Assembly: GCA_016647705.1 (NCBI GenBank)
Contig: CM028335.1
Span: 37,516,712 to 37,580,711 of the forward strand
Length of the DNA stretch: 64,000 nt
DNA from: Eucommia ulmoides
Lineage: Eukaryota > Streptophyta > Magnoliopsida > Garryales > Eucommiaceae
Direction of reading: 5' to 3'
Part shown: piece by piece, positions 23,178 to 35,639 of the stretch
Layout of the letters: every line of letters starts with the position of its first letter
Position numbering within the stretch: position 1 is the first letter of the stretch
Notes under the pieces: generated by a model
Told to the model about the DNA's origin: nothing
The model's input: the letters and a program-made list of their open reading frames with translations, nothing else
Database searches by the model: none
Position numbers and translations under genes: made by a program

Positions 23178-25135
23178 CTATGAGATTTTGCATTCTGGAC
23201 CAACGCCCTCTGGAAATCTATATATGTCTTTGCAGTAATTGTATATCATGTAGTTCTTCTGTACCCATTTCAACTTCTTCAGGCTGCCAGCATCCAAAGT
23301 TTGGTTCAGCCACTCCCGGCTGCTAGAAGAATTGCAAGAAGATGCCCCAGCAGACCAAATGCAAGCATCTGCACTGAAATGACGATATGAGGCGACGAAA
23401 GGAGCTAGAGTCCAGTTACTTTTAACGCGACCACCTTGAGTTGCCCAATCATCAGCATTCCATAGGCTCGAGTAAATCCTCATTGGCTGGCTCTTTGGAA
23501 ACGGAACATTGATTGACTCTGCATTTTTGAACTCTCTAATAGGTATGCTGTCAACAGAGAATCTGACAAAAAATTGAAATAATTCAAGTGATCTGCGTAC
23601 TGATTTCAGGTACAGCAGCAATGCATTAAAAAAAAAAAAAACACTTCCAATCCTGAAGTTTGTGTCCGACCGCACTTTGCTTCTTAATTTATTAATATTT
23701 GCACATTGCTCCTTAATATTTCAATTTTGTGTATAATTTCCTTAACTGCGCAGTTCTTACCACTTCTATTGCCCGAGTAGGGATCAAACTGAAACCATGA
23801 TCAAACTTTGGGGTGTAAAGTGCATTGCAATATTTTCTTATGTTCCATTATTTGCTCTCACAGGGCCCGTACGTTGTAGTCCCGTCTAAGTGTGTTTGAT
23901 AATCAATTTTTTCAAAAAAAGTCACAGGTGGACTTCTCCTTTAATCCTAGAAAGCAAGGAATAGTCTATTCTAACCTCAATACTAAATAATAATAATAAC
24001 TCTAATAGAAATTATATTTCATTTCTCTTATTTAATGATATTTTAATTTTTCATTTGAAAGATGTAAGATATTTAAATTGTCTCTTTTATAATACTTATT
24101 TTTTTATTTTATTTTCAACATGTGAAATATTTTCATTTATAAGTATTTATATTAATCATAAGTTAATACAAACAAATATTTATTTTTATATATGTGGTTA
24201 ATATTAGGAATAAATAATAAATATCCATTTTAGTAATTTAATAGTCTTTTAATGTTTTTATACAAATGTTTAGTAAATGAGCTGCGGGTTTTTTCTTTTC
24301 GACACCTATTTTTTGACAAATTTACCAAACAGTTGTCTTTCAACAGCTTATTTTGAACAACTCCTTTTCAAGAGCGAGCTCCTCATGAAAAGCCACAAGG
24401 GGGCCAAACTAAGCCGAAGTCTAAATTGGTTGTTTCCGGTCAATTGGGCCAATTAGACAAAAAATTGAAATTTTTGAGAGCATTGTTCAAAACTTGAAAA
24501 ATTATGGAGAAATGTACTACTAGCCTGAAACTTTAGGTGTGCAGAGTGCGATATATGAAACTCCTAGACTCCTAATACTTACATAATGCGTTGAGGGTTC
24601 CAAAGGATGGAATAGGTGTGAAAATCCGCAGTTGGGTCAAACCACAGTAAGAATTGCTGCTCTCTGTTGCCCTTGCCTTGGCTATACACGTTGGTGTGGA
24701 CTGTGTAAGGGTTGCCACTTGAGTTTCCTAAAAATTCAAAATCTATCTCATCATGGGCATCACCTTCTGATGAAAACTAGATAGCAAAAACAAAACTTTA
24801 TTTTTAGTATAAACATAAATGACCACAAACAATGTAACAAGAACAGACGTAAAATGGGGATTTACATAATAGGCCGTAACGGTGCCAGCCGAGTTTCCAG
24901 CAACAAGCTTGATCTGCATGTCGATCTTTCCAAAGAGATATTCATGCCTGGATTGAAATCCTGACCCAGAGAACTTATCGAGTGAAAGAGTAAGAAGCTC
25001 TCCATTCTCGAGTATCTTAGCACGGCCATCGCCCCATGTTATCTCAAAGTGTTGGTGAAATGTACCATGGGGAACAACAACGGGTGCACTGCCCATCATA
25101 GATATAATTAGTAAAATTTTGTTATGGTCTGTCAT
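23178..25135 (-). CDS. XTH: Xyloglucan endotransglucosylase/hydrolase (GH16)
   Basis: Three exons with GT-AG introns in phase: 25135-24866, 24776-24583 and 23562-23178 (849 nt, 282 codons plus stop), the usual XTH length. The protein carries [40 protein letters not shown] and [11 protein letters not shown]. The active-site motif [11 protein letters not shown] is intact and followed directly by an N-glycosylation site (NSSG). Then come [31 protein letters not shown] and the C-terminal XET domain with [12 protein letters not shown]. These enzymes cut and rejoin xyloglucan in the cell wall. The N-terminus (about 20 hydrophobic residues, [16 protein letters not shown]) is a weak signal peptide. 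A better one, MNLLNFLLFVFL, starts at 25447 with a GT after codon 12, but its phase does not fit the acceptor near 25089, so the start is uncertain. The catalytic exons look functional. Confidence 0.9.
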
Positions 25136-27043
25136 GGCATGCTCATTGATCTCGATGAATTAGAGATTTAAAACTCAATCCTAGTTTTCTTATTATAATC
25201 ATTAGTAGTAAGAAGCTGAATGTTGACGATAGAATCGGTCGCTAGTTAGAGTTCAATTTAAATTTTCATCCAATCCTACTCAAAGAAAATAAACTTTTAT
25301 TTCATGGTTATGCATTTTCAATAGAACAAGAACGAGAGAACCAAAATCTAGACACAGGGATTTTCACCGCTTACTCCACCCAAGGTGATCGATTCCAAAG
25401 AACCTCTATACCAGGAAGACAAAAAGCAAGAAGTTTAACAAGTTCATGGTTTCTGTAATTGTCAGTAGAATAGTTTGGTAAGATTTGTATGAAATATACC
25501 AATAGATCATTGGATCTTATTTTTTGTCGCAGAATAGATCCTTTTTCATGCTCTTTATCACATCGTTTTTTTTTTTATTTTATTTTAGAAAATTTCAAAT
25601 TGTGCTTGCAAATTAATTTTTTCCAAAATAAATATAATTTTGTGACGCAACGTTGGATGTTAAATTATATGTAGGTCAACAAACCATCATTTTGAGTAAT
25701 CGCGACAATGACAAGTGTAATTTCTTTTCGCACCTTAATTGTTTTACTGAGTAATTTGAAAGTTAAAAACAAAAGAAGCCAGAGTAACATGTAATTTGTT
25801 AATGCCACGCGACAAAAACTCTGATAGGAAGGTTGCACCATATTTTTTAGTGAAGCTTGCATTCAAAATTTGCCATGCGAAAATAGTTTTCATTTTCATA
25901 GTTGTGATACATTTCACAATACATATGGTAATGATCGTATGGAAATTATACCGAAAATCTAGTACAAACTATAAGGATCAATGAATAAACAGAGTCTAGA
26001 GTGAAAAGAGAAAAAGAGGTTGAGGTTAGGGTTTATTATATGTGCATAATAAATAGAAGAAGAATACCTAGAAAAGAGAATTTATATAGAAAGCTCTAGA
26101 AAGCGAAGAAAAAAATGTTCTATCTTTAATACTAATTAATAATAACTCTAACACAAACTTCCTAATAGAGATTTTTTGGCTGCAGAGAGACTTAATCATT
26201 TCAAACCGCATACCAAATTACACCCATGATGGGACTTAAATCCTAATCACATTTCTACTTCTACATGAAAGCACGGAATTAATTAATTTTTTTAATAGGC
26301 ATTGCTTCTAAAGATTATAACGTTTAACAAATTGGGAGCGGATTCAATTTGAACAATGGATATGAATGCATTCACTTAGAATAGAAGAAAAGTTTGAGTC
26401 CCATCATAAATGTCGTCAGTTTAAAGTATAATCTCTATGGAGAAGAAAAGTACATGATTTTGAATGTGGGGGGCCGTAACAATTGCCTCGTCGTGGATTC
26501 TAAGCTGTCTCGTCTAACCACCTTCGATCGAGAAAGAAATACATCCACCTGGTTCACAAAATCCGCCAACGAATATCAAACAACTTATTCATTTTACCAA
26601 AGACAAAACAAAGAATCGGAAAATATGAACCTTAAAGAGGAGGAGAACACAAAAGGAGAGAAGAAGGGACAATCGGATGCAACGAGGGGAGAAGGATCGG
26701 GACCGATATGAGTGCGTATTAATCCTTGACGGCATACCCATAGCTCGACGTTGCTGGTTGTGATGGGCAGCGTCGTCCCTTGACTGCCATTTTTCTCGCC
26801 ATTTCTAACCGGTTTTTCTTCTCACTCGCGCTCGGTAACGGGAAGGTAGTTGGGTCCAACTACGACCATGCATCCTCTTACTCGCTCCCACGATTGTCCA
26901 TCCCGTTATTCGAGGGTCAAAACTACACCTTGGTCCTTCAAGTTTTAGGTGGGTATAAAAATTAAGATGAAATAAATAATGGAATAAATTTACCAATACA
27001 ATCATTATTTTATTATTTTATTTGGTTATTATGCTTAAAAGAA
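25136..27043. other. Intergenic region between XTH and MULE-2
   Basis: Contains the XTH upstream region and AT-rich sequence. A 105-codon plus ORF at 26394-26711 has a charged, low-complexity C-terminus and no recognised domain, so it is not called. 26700-26950 is less AT-rich but no gene was identified. Confidence 0.5.
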
Positions 27044-27052
27044 TAAAATAAA
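27044..27052. repeat. Left 9-bp target site duplication of MULE-2
   Basis: taaaataaa abuts the inferred left terminus (GGGGCGCGCACCG) and recurs at 36575-36583 after the right terminus. Low complexity weakens it, but the termini align exactly at this spacing. Confidence 0.6.
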
Positions 27053-27339
27053 GGGGCGCGCACCGATTAGTCTTAAAAAGCGCCGCTAATTACCGAATAA
27101 ACCCAGCCGCTTTTTCATGCACTGATCAGGACTTTTGTCCACGTTAGACGATTTTACCCTTCATTAATTAGGCGCTCATCCTTCTGCTAAAATGCTAATG
27201 AAAAATCTTTGTTCTGATGCAACTTAATTCGCGCAATTCAATCATGCCAAATGCTAATGAAAAATCTTTGTTCTGATTTCTAAAAAATGATCTATAATAT
27301 CTAACCTGTAAGATCTACAAAGTAAATTTGCGTTTCTTT

Positions 27340-28130
27340 ATATGTTGAATGTAACATCTTCTGTTCACAAAGTCAATTTGTGTCCATTGACGTGTTGAAT
27401 GTAACATGACTTGTGTTCACAAATTGAATTTGCTTTTCTTAACGTGTTGAATGTAACATCTTCTGAAGAACATCATTTTTTTTGTCTATTAACGTGTTGA
27501 ATGTAACATCTTCTTATTTCAACAGAAAAAAGTAATTTTTTGTGTCCATTGACGTGTTGAATGTAACACGGCTTGTGTTCACAAATTCAATTTGCTTTCT
27601 TAACGTGTTGGATGTAACATCTTCTAAAGAACACCATTTTTTTTCTTCTATTAACGTGTTGAATGTAATATCTTCTTATTTCCACGGAAAAATGTCATTT
27701 TTCGTGTCTATTAACGTGTTGAATATAACACGGTTTGTGTTAATAAAATGTCAATTTGATTTTATTAACATGTTGAATATAACATCTTCTGAAAAACACT
27801 ATTTTTTTTTTTTGTCTATGACGTGTTGAATGTAACATCTTATTTCCACAGAAAAACGTCATTTTTTGTGTGCATTGACGTGTTGAATGTAACACGACTT
27901 GTGTTCATAAATTCAATTTGTTTTTCTTAACGTGTTGAATGTAACATTTTCTGAAGAAACAACATTTTTTTGTGTCTATTAACGTGTTGAATGTAACATC
28001 TTCTTATTTCTACGAAAAAACGCCTTTTTTTGTGTCCATTGACGTGTTGAATGTAACACGACTTGTGTTCACAAAATTCAATTTGCTTTTATTAACGTAT
28101 TGAATGTAACATCTTCTGAAAAACACCATT
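27340..28130 (+). repeat. Subterminal tandem array with three-part higher-order unit
   Basis: Fifteen units of 50-60 bp, each starting near (t)aacgtgttgaatgtaaca. Three variants alternate: A followed by tcttctgaagaacaccattt, B followed by tcttcttatttccac, and C followed by cgacttgtgttcacaaattc. The A-B-C set repeats about every 165 bp, four times. The tgttgaatgtaaca core is the most conserved part. Confidence 0.92.
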
Positions 28131-28435
28131 ATTTGTCTATTTTGTTTTTGTCATTCAATTTGTTAGGACTCTGTTACATTAAACACTGTCATATGTTTTT
28201 TTGTCACTAATTCAACAATTTTTGTCCATAGGTTTCTTTGTGTTACATTCAACACTGTCATAGGTTCTTTTTTGCATTCAACAGTCATAGGCACACATTC
28301 AGCACATATAAAAAAGGACAGCAACAAATGTGTATGACATTGTGTATATACAATGGATTACATACAAAAAATAACTTCGGAAAAATAGTTTCCAAAAAAA
28401 AAATTGTGGAAATCTAGAAGTTCAATAACATTAGT
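28131..28435. other. Spacer between the array and the Ulp1-like gene
   Basis: Contains one inverted exact motif (gttacattcaa near 28232) and degenerate ones. Otherwise AT-rich, with no ORF. Confidence 0.6.
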
Positions 28436-31400
28436 TCATTTTTCAGTTAGGTTTGGGTTCATTTGCTGTGCGAGTGTGATATGAGTCAAGCGTCCATCTT
28501 CTTGGTGCATCATTTAAGAAGTCATGAATGATAGCAGCATGTTCCATGCGAAAACCGTGCAAGCCCATATTGGTAAGGATTTTCTCCTTCCTAAAGATCT
28601 TATTCATTACATGGATGATGCATACTCCACAATCAATCCTGTAAATTCAACATCACCAACATTCAAACAACTGTTCCTTTTTTTTTTTTTTTTATTGAAT
28701 GATGTATGACTTAAATTATTAAGTTATATATGGTACTTACGCTGATGAACTTTGATCTGGTACATCACCAACATTCAACATCTTATCTTCTAAAGGATTA
28801 GCCCACTCATGCTCCACATTATTTTTGCTGAGTAGTTGATCTACGTATGCAATCTATAGGTGGACAAAAACCGTCAATTATTGTTGGTTATAACAGCAAC
28901 AAAAAATGATTTTATGAAAATACAAGCTTACAAGTTTTTTCGCATTTTCGAAAAAAGGGTCAACTACACCTCTTCGTCTCAGATTAACAGAATTATAATG
29001 ACGCCATGTTGACTTTTGCTTATCGCACACAGCTAAGGTCCAATGCCCAGTTGTTGGAGTAGGGCCAGCAGTGTTTATGGGAAAATAAACATAATGGCAT
29101 TCAGATGTGAAGGCACGGATTATGTCAGGGTTCAAAAATTTGTTAAGTGTGAGTTCATCCCCTTCAAGAATCCATGACTGTAGAAAACATTTTTAACGTA
29201 TGTGTGAATAAATTTTGTAGATGTATAACAGTCAAATGGAAAAGAAGCAAAATGTACTTACCCAACATGTATTATTTATGAAAAATGATTGATCAGCAAG
29301 AATGTCGCCAAGCTGTTTTAAATCATTTGCCATATTCATTTGTTCGAGGCGCAAGAGCTCCATAACACCATTGTTAACCTGATTAAATAAGCATCAATAC
29401 GTTTAAAATATGCATCAGAGTTTTATAATGGCAATACATGTTATACTCAACATCCACAGATGTTGAATGTAATATCATATAGATTAAACAAAAAAAAAAA
29501 ACAATATACAGGGTAACTCACAAAATTTGTCAGCTGTTTTTCCCATAGTAGATCAAGAATGTCAACAAAGGAGACCTGTGCAAAAATCCATTCTCCACCC
29601 CAAACGAATGCTCTAATTGTATAAAGAAGAAAATATTTTTCATTGGATCAGCACATAACAATCGAGACATAGATGAAAATGAAAAATAATAAAGATGGAA
29701 GAATGAGACTTACGTATAATCCTCTATTTTCATAATAAGCTCTAGGAGTTTCCATTCGTCTTTAGTTAACATCATAGCCATAACACTATCTCGGGAAGGC
29801 AGCATGCATGACTCATTCAACTCAGCAGTAATTTTGCTGGATTCTCCTTGATATACTGTAGTGCCCTTTGACTGATTGGTTGTCACTGGCTTTTCCTTCT
29901 CAGTAGTTTTTTTAAGCCTCTTCGATCGTTTTGCAGGAATGTGATATTCATGGACTGACGCCTCACCAGTTTTCCGTGTCCTCACGCGGCTTTTAACATT
30001 TTTTACAAGTGATGCGGGAGTTGTCATATGTGTTTTTTGATGTGTACTTCTTCGTGTAACCATTTTGTCAGGCAGATTTGGACATTTGACTACTGGTTCA
30101 CGATCACGTTTGGCAATCTCACATGCTTGTTGGGCAATAACAGATTCGCGCTCTTCTAATGCCGAATTATAAAACTTTGCGATCTCCACAACCTGTTATT
30201 TGAATTCTTGCTCTTTCTGAATGGACTGTGTAACAGAATGCACCACAACCTCTTTTAGATGTTCTTGGAGTACTGTTTTTTCAGTAACATGTTTTTCTGT
30301 TTGTGTAACAACGTGTACCTCTGTTTCAACCAGTGAATTGGTCAATTGGGATTTTAAAATTTCAATCTCTTTCTTCAATTTTTTTATTTTTTTTTTATAT
30401 TTCTTCTTCAACTCTTTGTGTTCCCCCTTCAGACGATCATAATCACCAGCAAATTTTTCATTTCTTTGAACAAGCTGAGCCAAGTTTTGGGACCCCCCCC
30501 ATAGAATTCAGCAACATTAGTAGTGAACTCTTGCGAAATCTTGAGGTTAAAAGAAGGAAATTCTGACGAATCGACATTTTTCTTGCCTTTGTGCTTGTTA
30601 TCCCGACTAGACGATTCAATATTAGTATGACTTGGAAGCACAATACCCATTTGCATTTCAGCGATTGTTTCCTTAATTTCAGCCCGCTTAATCTAGGCAA
30701 CAGTACATGTAAGAATGTTACTTTCAACATGAAAATGATGAGAACATTTTGGTGTTTCATTCAACATCCACTGGTGTTGAATATAACATTTTAAGGATTT
30801 TATTATTTACATATATAAACACAAGTGACCAATTGATGTTACATTCAACATCCACAGTGTTGAATGTAACATCTTATGGATTTTATTCTGCATACAGACA
30901 TTAATAGAACTCTTGACGTTACATTCAATATCCACAAGGTGATGATACATAACAGAGAACATGTTTGCATATAACATGCATACCTGATTATCAGACAATT
31001 GGGATAATTGCAAACTAAATGCAACTTCCATAAGTTGCATCATGTTCCATTTTTCCCAGCGTGGAATAGAATATTGCCGCCCTTCAACTTCTTTGAGCAA
31101 ATATGTGTGCTCGCATAACCAAAACTGAATAAAAAATGCATCACATCATTAAATTTGAAACGTAAAACATAAGGGGAAAAATGATATGTACTAGAGAACA
31201 ATGTAAAAAAAAGAGAATTATATAACCTGCAATGCGATAACACATCCAGTAACAGTTTCTGGTCTGCGGTAACTTGAGGCAATCGATGACATCAAGTTTG
31301 AATGAATTGTTTCAGCCCAATTATAAGTCACCATCATTCCTAAATCCTCAACATTCATGATATCAGAGACACCAGCAGCTTGACCCTTGTTTGAAAAAAA

Positions 31401-32285
31401 ACAAGTTGCTATGAGATGCAAGTATAGCAGAGGAGCAACATCTTGTTCATCTTCATGGTTATTACTGGCCAATGCTTTGACAATTTCATTCTTTATCTCA
31501 ACAACACTCAACCTGTTTTTAGACAAGCGCCTCCTTGCTAAGAATTTAGAACCTATTTTTTTTGCATAACGACCAGGAAGTTGTTCATTCCCTAGTGGTA
31601 ATCCAAAAATCAACTGGACATCATTGCTTGTAAATGTAACCAGTTTTGATCCAAGCCTGAACGCTTTTTTATGTGGTTCATATGAGCGAATGATATTGGT
31701 GATGAGGGAATCTATTTTGTGGAATGAACTGATTCCACTCTCCCATCACAGGAGAGCATTTATTGTGTTCCAAAATGGAATTGTCTGCAGAATTTGAAAG
31801 TGTTCATGTTGAAGATGAATAGACTTGATTAACGAATGAAATTACGATAGATTTGAACGGGATTTTATTGGTTGCACAGTCTTCTTTAGCTCTGAAACTA
31901 CCAAAAAACAAATGCAATGCAGTCAAGCTTAAAAGTACATACTACACATTTATAGATTATTTGGTAGGAAGACCAATCAACAGTTAATGGAAGAAGGAAA
32001 ATTACTTACCTATGATCTCATCAGATTCAGTGGATGAGTTCATCTGTTGCGTTACATGAAGGAACGAGACATCTTCTGAACAATCATTACGATGTCACAT
32101 TTTTTTTAAAAAACAACAAATAGTGTTACATATATAACAAATGTTACATTCAACATAATTGCACTTTTCAACATATGTGTTTCGTGTGCATGTAAAGAGC
32201 ATTATCAAAGATAAGACAAGAACACAGTACCTGAATCAGACAGATTTACAGGATCATCAGCCCTGTTAGGATTCTTAGTCACCAT
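28436..32285 (-). pseudogene. Ulp1-like C48 cysteine peptidase gene of MULE-2, lightly disrupted
   Basis: Multi-exon minus-strand gene. Exon 1 starts at 32285 (MVTKNPNRADDPVNLSDS), then about 32083-32020 (EDVSFLHVTQQMNSSTESDE) and about 31894-31220 (IIRSYEPHKKAFRLGSKLV, LIFGLPLGNEQLPGRYAKKI). About 31127-30985 follows (FWLCEHTYLLKEVEGRQYSI), then 30694-29710, coiled-coil and Lys-rich (KKKYKKKIKKLKKEIEILK; KRSKRLKKTTEKEK). Next is the peptidase domain: 29135-28932 has the catalytic His in TTGHWTLAVCDKQ, 28852-28741 links, and 28640-28436 has the catalytic Cys in DCGVCIIHVMNKI. Ulp1 enzymes remove SUMO, but these transposon versions have no established substrate. Defects: a frameshift at a G run (30491-30498), a stop before QVVEIAKF near 30186, and two stops in the 31.7-31.9 kb exon. 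Both catalytic motifs survive. Confidence 0.8.
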
Positions 32286-32569
32286 TTTTCTTCTTGTGTG
32301 CACCATTTTTTTGCTGGTTTGAGGATGAGAACGACGGGAGAGAACAAAGCAGAAAGGTATTTTTTGGTTGCGTATGCGAGAAGATGAAAAGTTTGGGAAA
32401 TGAAATGAATTGGTACAAAAATGACATTTGAGTTAGGGCACGTTTTCCAAAAAGAACGTCGCCGACGCAATATCTCTGCAGAAGGTACGAAATGCGCTGT
32501 TTTGGAGGAAAATAATATGATGTATCGTGGAACATGAGTGATACATTCAAAAAGTCAGATAAAATGAGC

Positions 32570-32970
32570 ACAAGCCGTGTTACATTCAACACGTTAATAT
32601 AAAAATTTATATAATGAACACAAGCCGTGTTACATTCAACACGTTAATAGACACACAAAAAATGGCATTTTTCCATGGAAATAAGAAAATGTTACATTCA
32701 ACACGTTAACAGACACGAAAAAAATGTTTTTCAGACGATGTTACATTCAACACGTTAATAGACACGAAAAAATGGCATTTTTCCGTGGAACTAATAAGAT
32801 GTTACACAAGATGTTTAATTGTAGGACACAAAAAATGGCGTGTTTCAGAAGATGTTATATTCAACACGTTAAAGAAACGCAAAATAACTATGTCTATTGA
32901 CGTGTTACATTCAATAGACAGTGTTGAATGTAACACGAACAAGCCTATGACAGTGTTGAATGTAACACAA
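32570..32970 (-). repeat. Internal inverted motif cluster of MULE-2
   Basis: Seven exact copies of gttacattcaa or its complement plus variants. The first units have the layout gttacattcaacacgttaat..agacac, inverted relative to the 27.3-28.1 kb array. It lies between the 3' end of the transposase gene and the 5' end of the Ulp1-like gene, i.e. upstream of the latter. Confidence 0.9.
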
Positions 32971-33150
32971 AGAAGCCTATGACAAAAATGTTGAATGCAT
33001 GACAAAAAAGCCTATGACTGTTGAATGCAAAACATAATCTGAACAAAAAATGCACTGTTTTTTTATTCAATATTGTTTTAAAAAAAAATTATGACAAATA
33101 GAACATTATTATTTGAAAACAAATTGACAAAAAAATCAAGATCCACCTTA

Positions 33151-35588
33151 TGATTTTTCATTTAGAGGTGCCTTACATGTTTTCCTATTGTGTCTACCCA
33201 TTTTCCCACATCTACCACACCGTCTTTCTTTTACCTCTCCTCTAGATGAGATTCTTACTTTCTTCGACCGTCTTGGTTGTTTCTTTGACAACGGAGGCAA
33301 TATCATTGATCCTCTCTCACCCAAAATTGGTCGTTCCATTGTTGGAATTGCATATATACCTCTTGAGTATGTCTCACGGTAAAAATAACTTCATAAATAG
33401 TCCTCTATGTAATTGAATATAGGTAATCCACTCTTATATATAGCTGCAAAAGCATGAACACATGGGAATCCCTTTATTTGCCATTGTCGGCATGAGCATG
33501 TGCGTCCTTCAGTATCAACTAGAACGGAAGGGTTAGAATGGACCTCAAATACCCCATTTCCTGAAGAACCGATATTCCATGTTCGTCATTCGTTCATTAA
33601 TTCACACATCCTATTCTCCCAATTTGGCATGATCTTAGATTGTAGTTTGTTCACTTCATTTCTCCTTTCCGCCATTAAGTCTATCCATCGTATCCTTATT
33701 TTGTCAATCAACAAAATTGCTGGTAGATGACGATATTCACTTATCCATGAATTGAAGCACTCCGCCAAGTTAGACGTCATCTCACCATATCGCTTGCCTC
33801 TAAAAAAAACATTACTAAATTTTTGTGGTGATAATTCTTGAATGAAGTTATGCACCTTTGTACATCCTTCATTAATCATCTGATCAAATAAAAATTTAAA
33901 CATTTCTGGTGAATGTGCATATGCCAAACCATTCAATTTCTGAACCATTATATCTTTAAATGCTGTAGTTGTACCAGTCATCGCAACTCTTAAATTCATC
34001 TTCAAATGATGCAAACAATAAGCATGGTGACAGTGTGGAAACACTTCACGTACCCCTTCCAAAATTTCGTTATGCCGGTCAGAGATGAATGTTATGACAA
34101 GCTTTGGCTCAACAATCTTTCTAACTTCCAATAAAAACCAAGCCCAGTTATCATAATTCTTTGCATCAACAATAGCAAATGCAAGTGGAAACATCCCTGC
34201 ATGATCGAAAAAATAGAAAATTGTTAATCCATAAGGTGTTACATTCAACAACTTATGGATGTTGAATGTAACATCAAGTGTTCTATTGATGTATGTATGC
34301 AGAGTAAAATCTATAAGATGTTACATTCAACACTGTGCGTGTTAAAAAATGTAACATCAATTGTTCAATTGTCATTCAACACCAGTGAATGTTGAATGTA
34401 ACATTAAATGTTCTCATCATTTTCATGTTGAAAGTAACATTCTTACATGTAACAAACAAAAAACTTACAAAAACGTACCTTGATTCCCATCCTTCGCTGT
34501 TGCCGCTAATAAATTGCGTTTGTAATGACCAGTTAGGAATGTGCCGTCAAGAAACAACATTGGCCGACAGAACCTAAACCCATGTATACACGCTTGAAAC
34601 GCAATGAATATTCTCATGAAAATTTCATGTCTCCAAATTGTATTCTAATGCAATGTAACTGCCAGGATTTGTCTCCTTACATTTATCAACGTACCATTTC
34701 AATTGATCATAGGATGACGAGTAATCACCAAAGACATTATTCCTGGCCTTTTCTACCTCCATCCATGCATTTCGGTATGTTATTTCTAGCCCATATTGTT
34801 TCCTAAAAGTGTAAACAACATCAATCGGGCGAGTTTCGGGGTTGGAACGAACCTTATCAGCCAAACATGATGAAATAACTTCTGAAGTCAATTTTTTGTT
34901 CTTACTAGTGCGAAATGCAGCCTCACATGTGTGTTCTTTTATAAGAGTTCGAATATAAAAAAAAACCATTTTCGCTCCTTACCCTTCCATGCACGAACTA
35001 TGGGCATTTTCTATCCTCCCGTAGTGAGCATTCAGCTGTCATGCGTGTTTTATCATTCTTGATATAGAGAAAATTAAACCCAACTTCTACAGCAAATTTC
35101 TTCAAAGCCATACGAAATTTACTTGTTCCTTCCCTGAATTTCTGCCCCACCTCTTGAATACCATCAGCCCAACTTGACGAAAGTAGCAAGTTGTCATTGC
35201 TTAACTATAACATATTACCATAGCTGCCTATATAATCCATTTCTCCGTCACTGTCACCATTGACACAATTGTTTGGGGGTAAAGTTGCACATGAAGAAGC
35301 ACCAGTAGATGCACTTGATTCACTCACCTTTTTTGGGACACAAACTTCTAAAAAATCAATGTTCATGTGGGCAGCCACCAAAAACATTTCTTCATAATCA
35401 TTCTGATCATCATGCGTACACTTTGGATGTCCCGGGAGTGAGTATGACAACTCAAAGTTGGCAATGAATAGATCTGACCATTTATTTATTATTTTTTCAC
35501 TCAATTCAACCAAATTGCTGCCGCTTATCATCCTCAAAACCGTTGTCACATTCTCATATTTGCACATTAATGCAATTGATGAAGCCAT
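33151..35588 (-). pseudogene. MULE-2 transposase (MuDR/SWIM/CCHC), disrupted
   Basis: Start at 35588 (MASSIALMCKYENVTTVLRM). Domains in order: acidic N-terminal part; MuDR DNA-binding region (35170-34990, FRMALKKFAVEVGFNFLYIK; 34945-34700, SEVISSCLADKVRSNPET); catalytic core. The first Asp is in LFLDGTFLTGHYKRNLLAAT (about 34546), the second in FISDRHNEIL (about 34080), the Glu in MTSNLAECFNSWI (about 33765). A SWIM finger (TCSCRQWQIKGFPCVH, about 33505-33455) and a CCHC knuckle (CGRCGKMGRHNRKTC, about 33215-33170) follow. An intron (about 34483-34198) splits the core and is full of the 11-bp motif. Defects: in-frame stops at 35207, 35000, 33588 and 33393, and a frameshift near 34633. All three catalytic residues remain, so decay is recent relative to MULE-1. 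Confidence 0.85.
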
Positions 35589-35639
35589 TTCTGTGAAATA
35601 TCATTCACATTAAATGTTAGTTGTGTTATGTTCATGTGA

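Noticed and set aside
26394-26711. 105-codon plus ORF upstream of MULE-2
   Set aside because: No recognised domain, low-complexity Lys/Glu tail, no support from flanking structure.
27542-27829. 95-codon ORF with repeated VLNVT text
   Set aside because: It is a translation of the tandem motif array; the peptide repeat mirrors the DNA repeat.
27340-28130. CRISPR-like array
   Set aside because: Units are directly adjacent, spacers are not unique but recur as three variants, and the context is a plant transposon.
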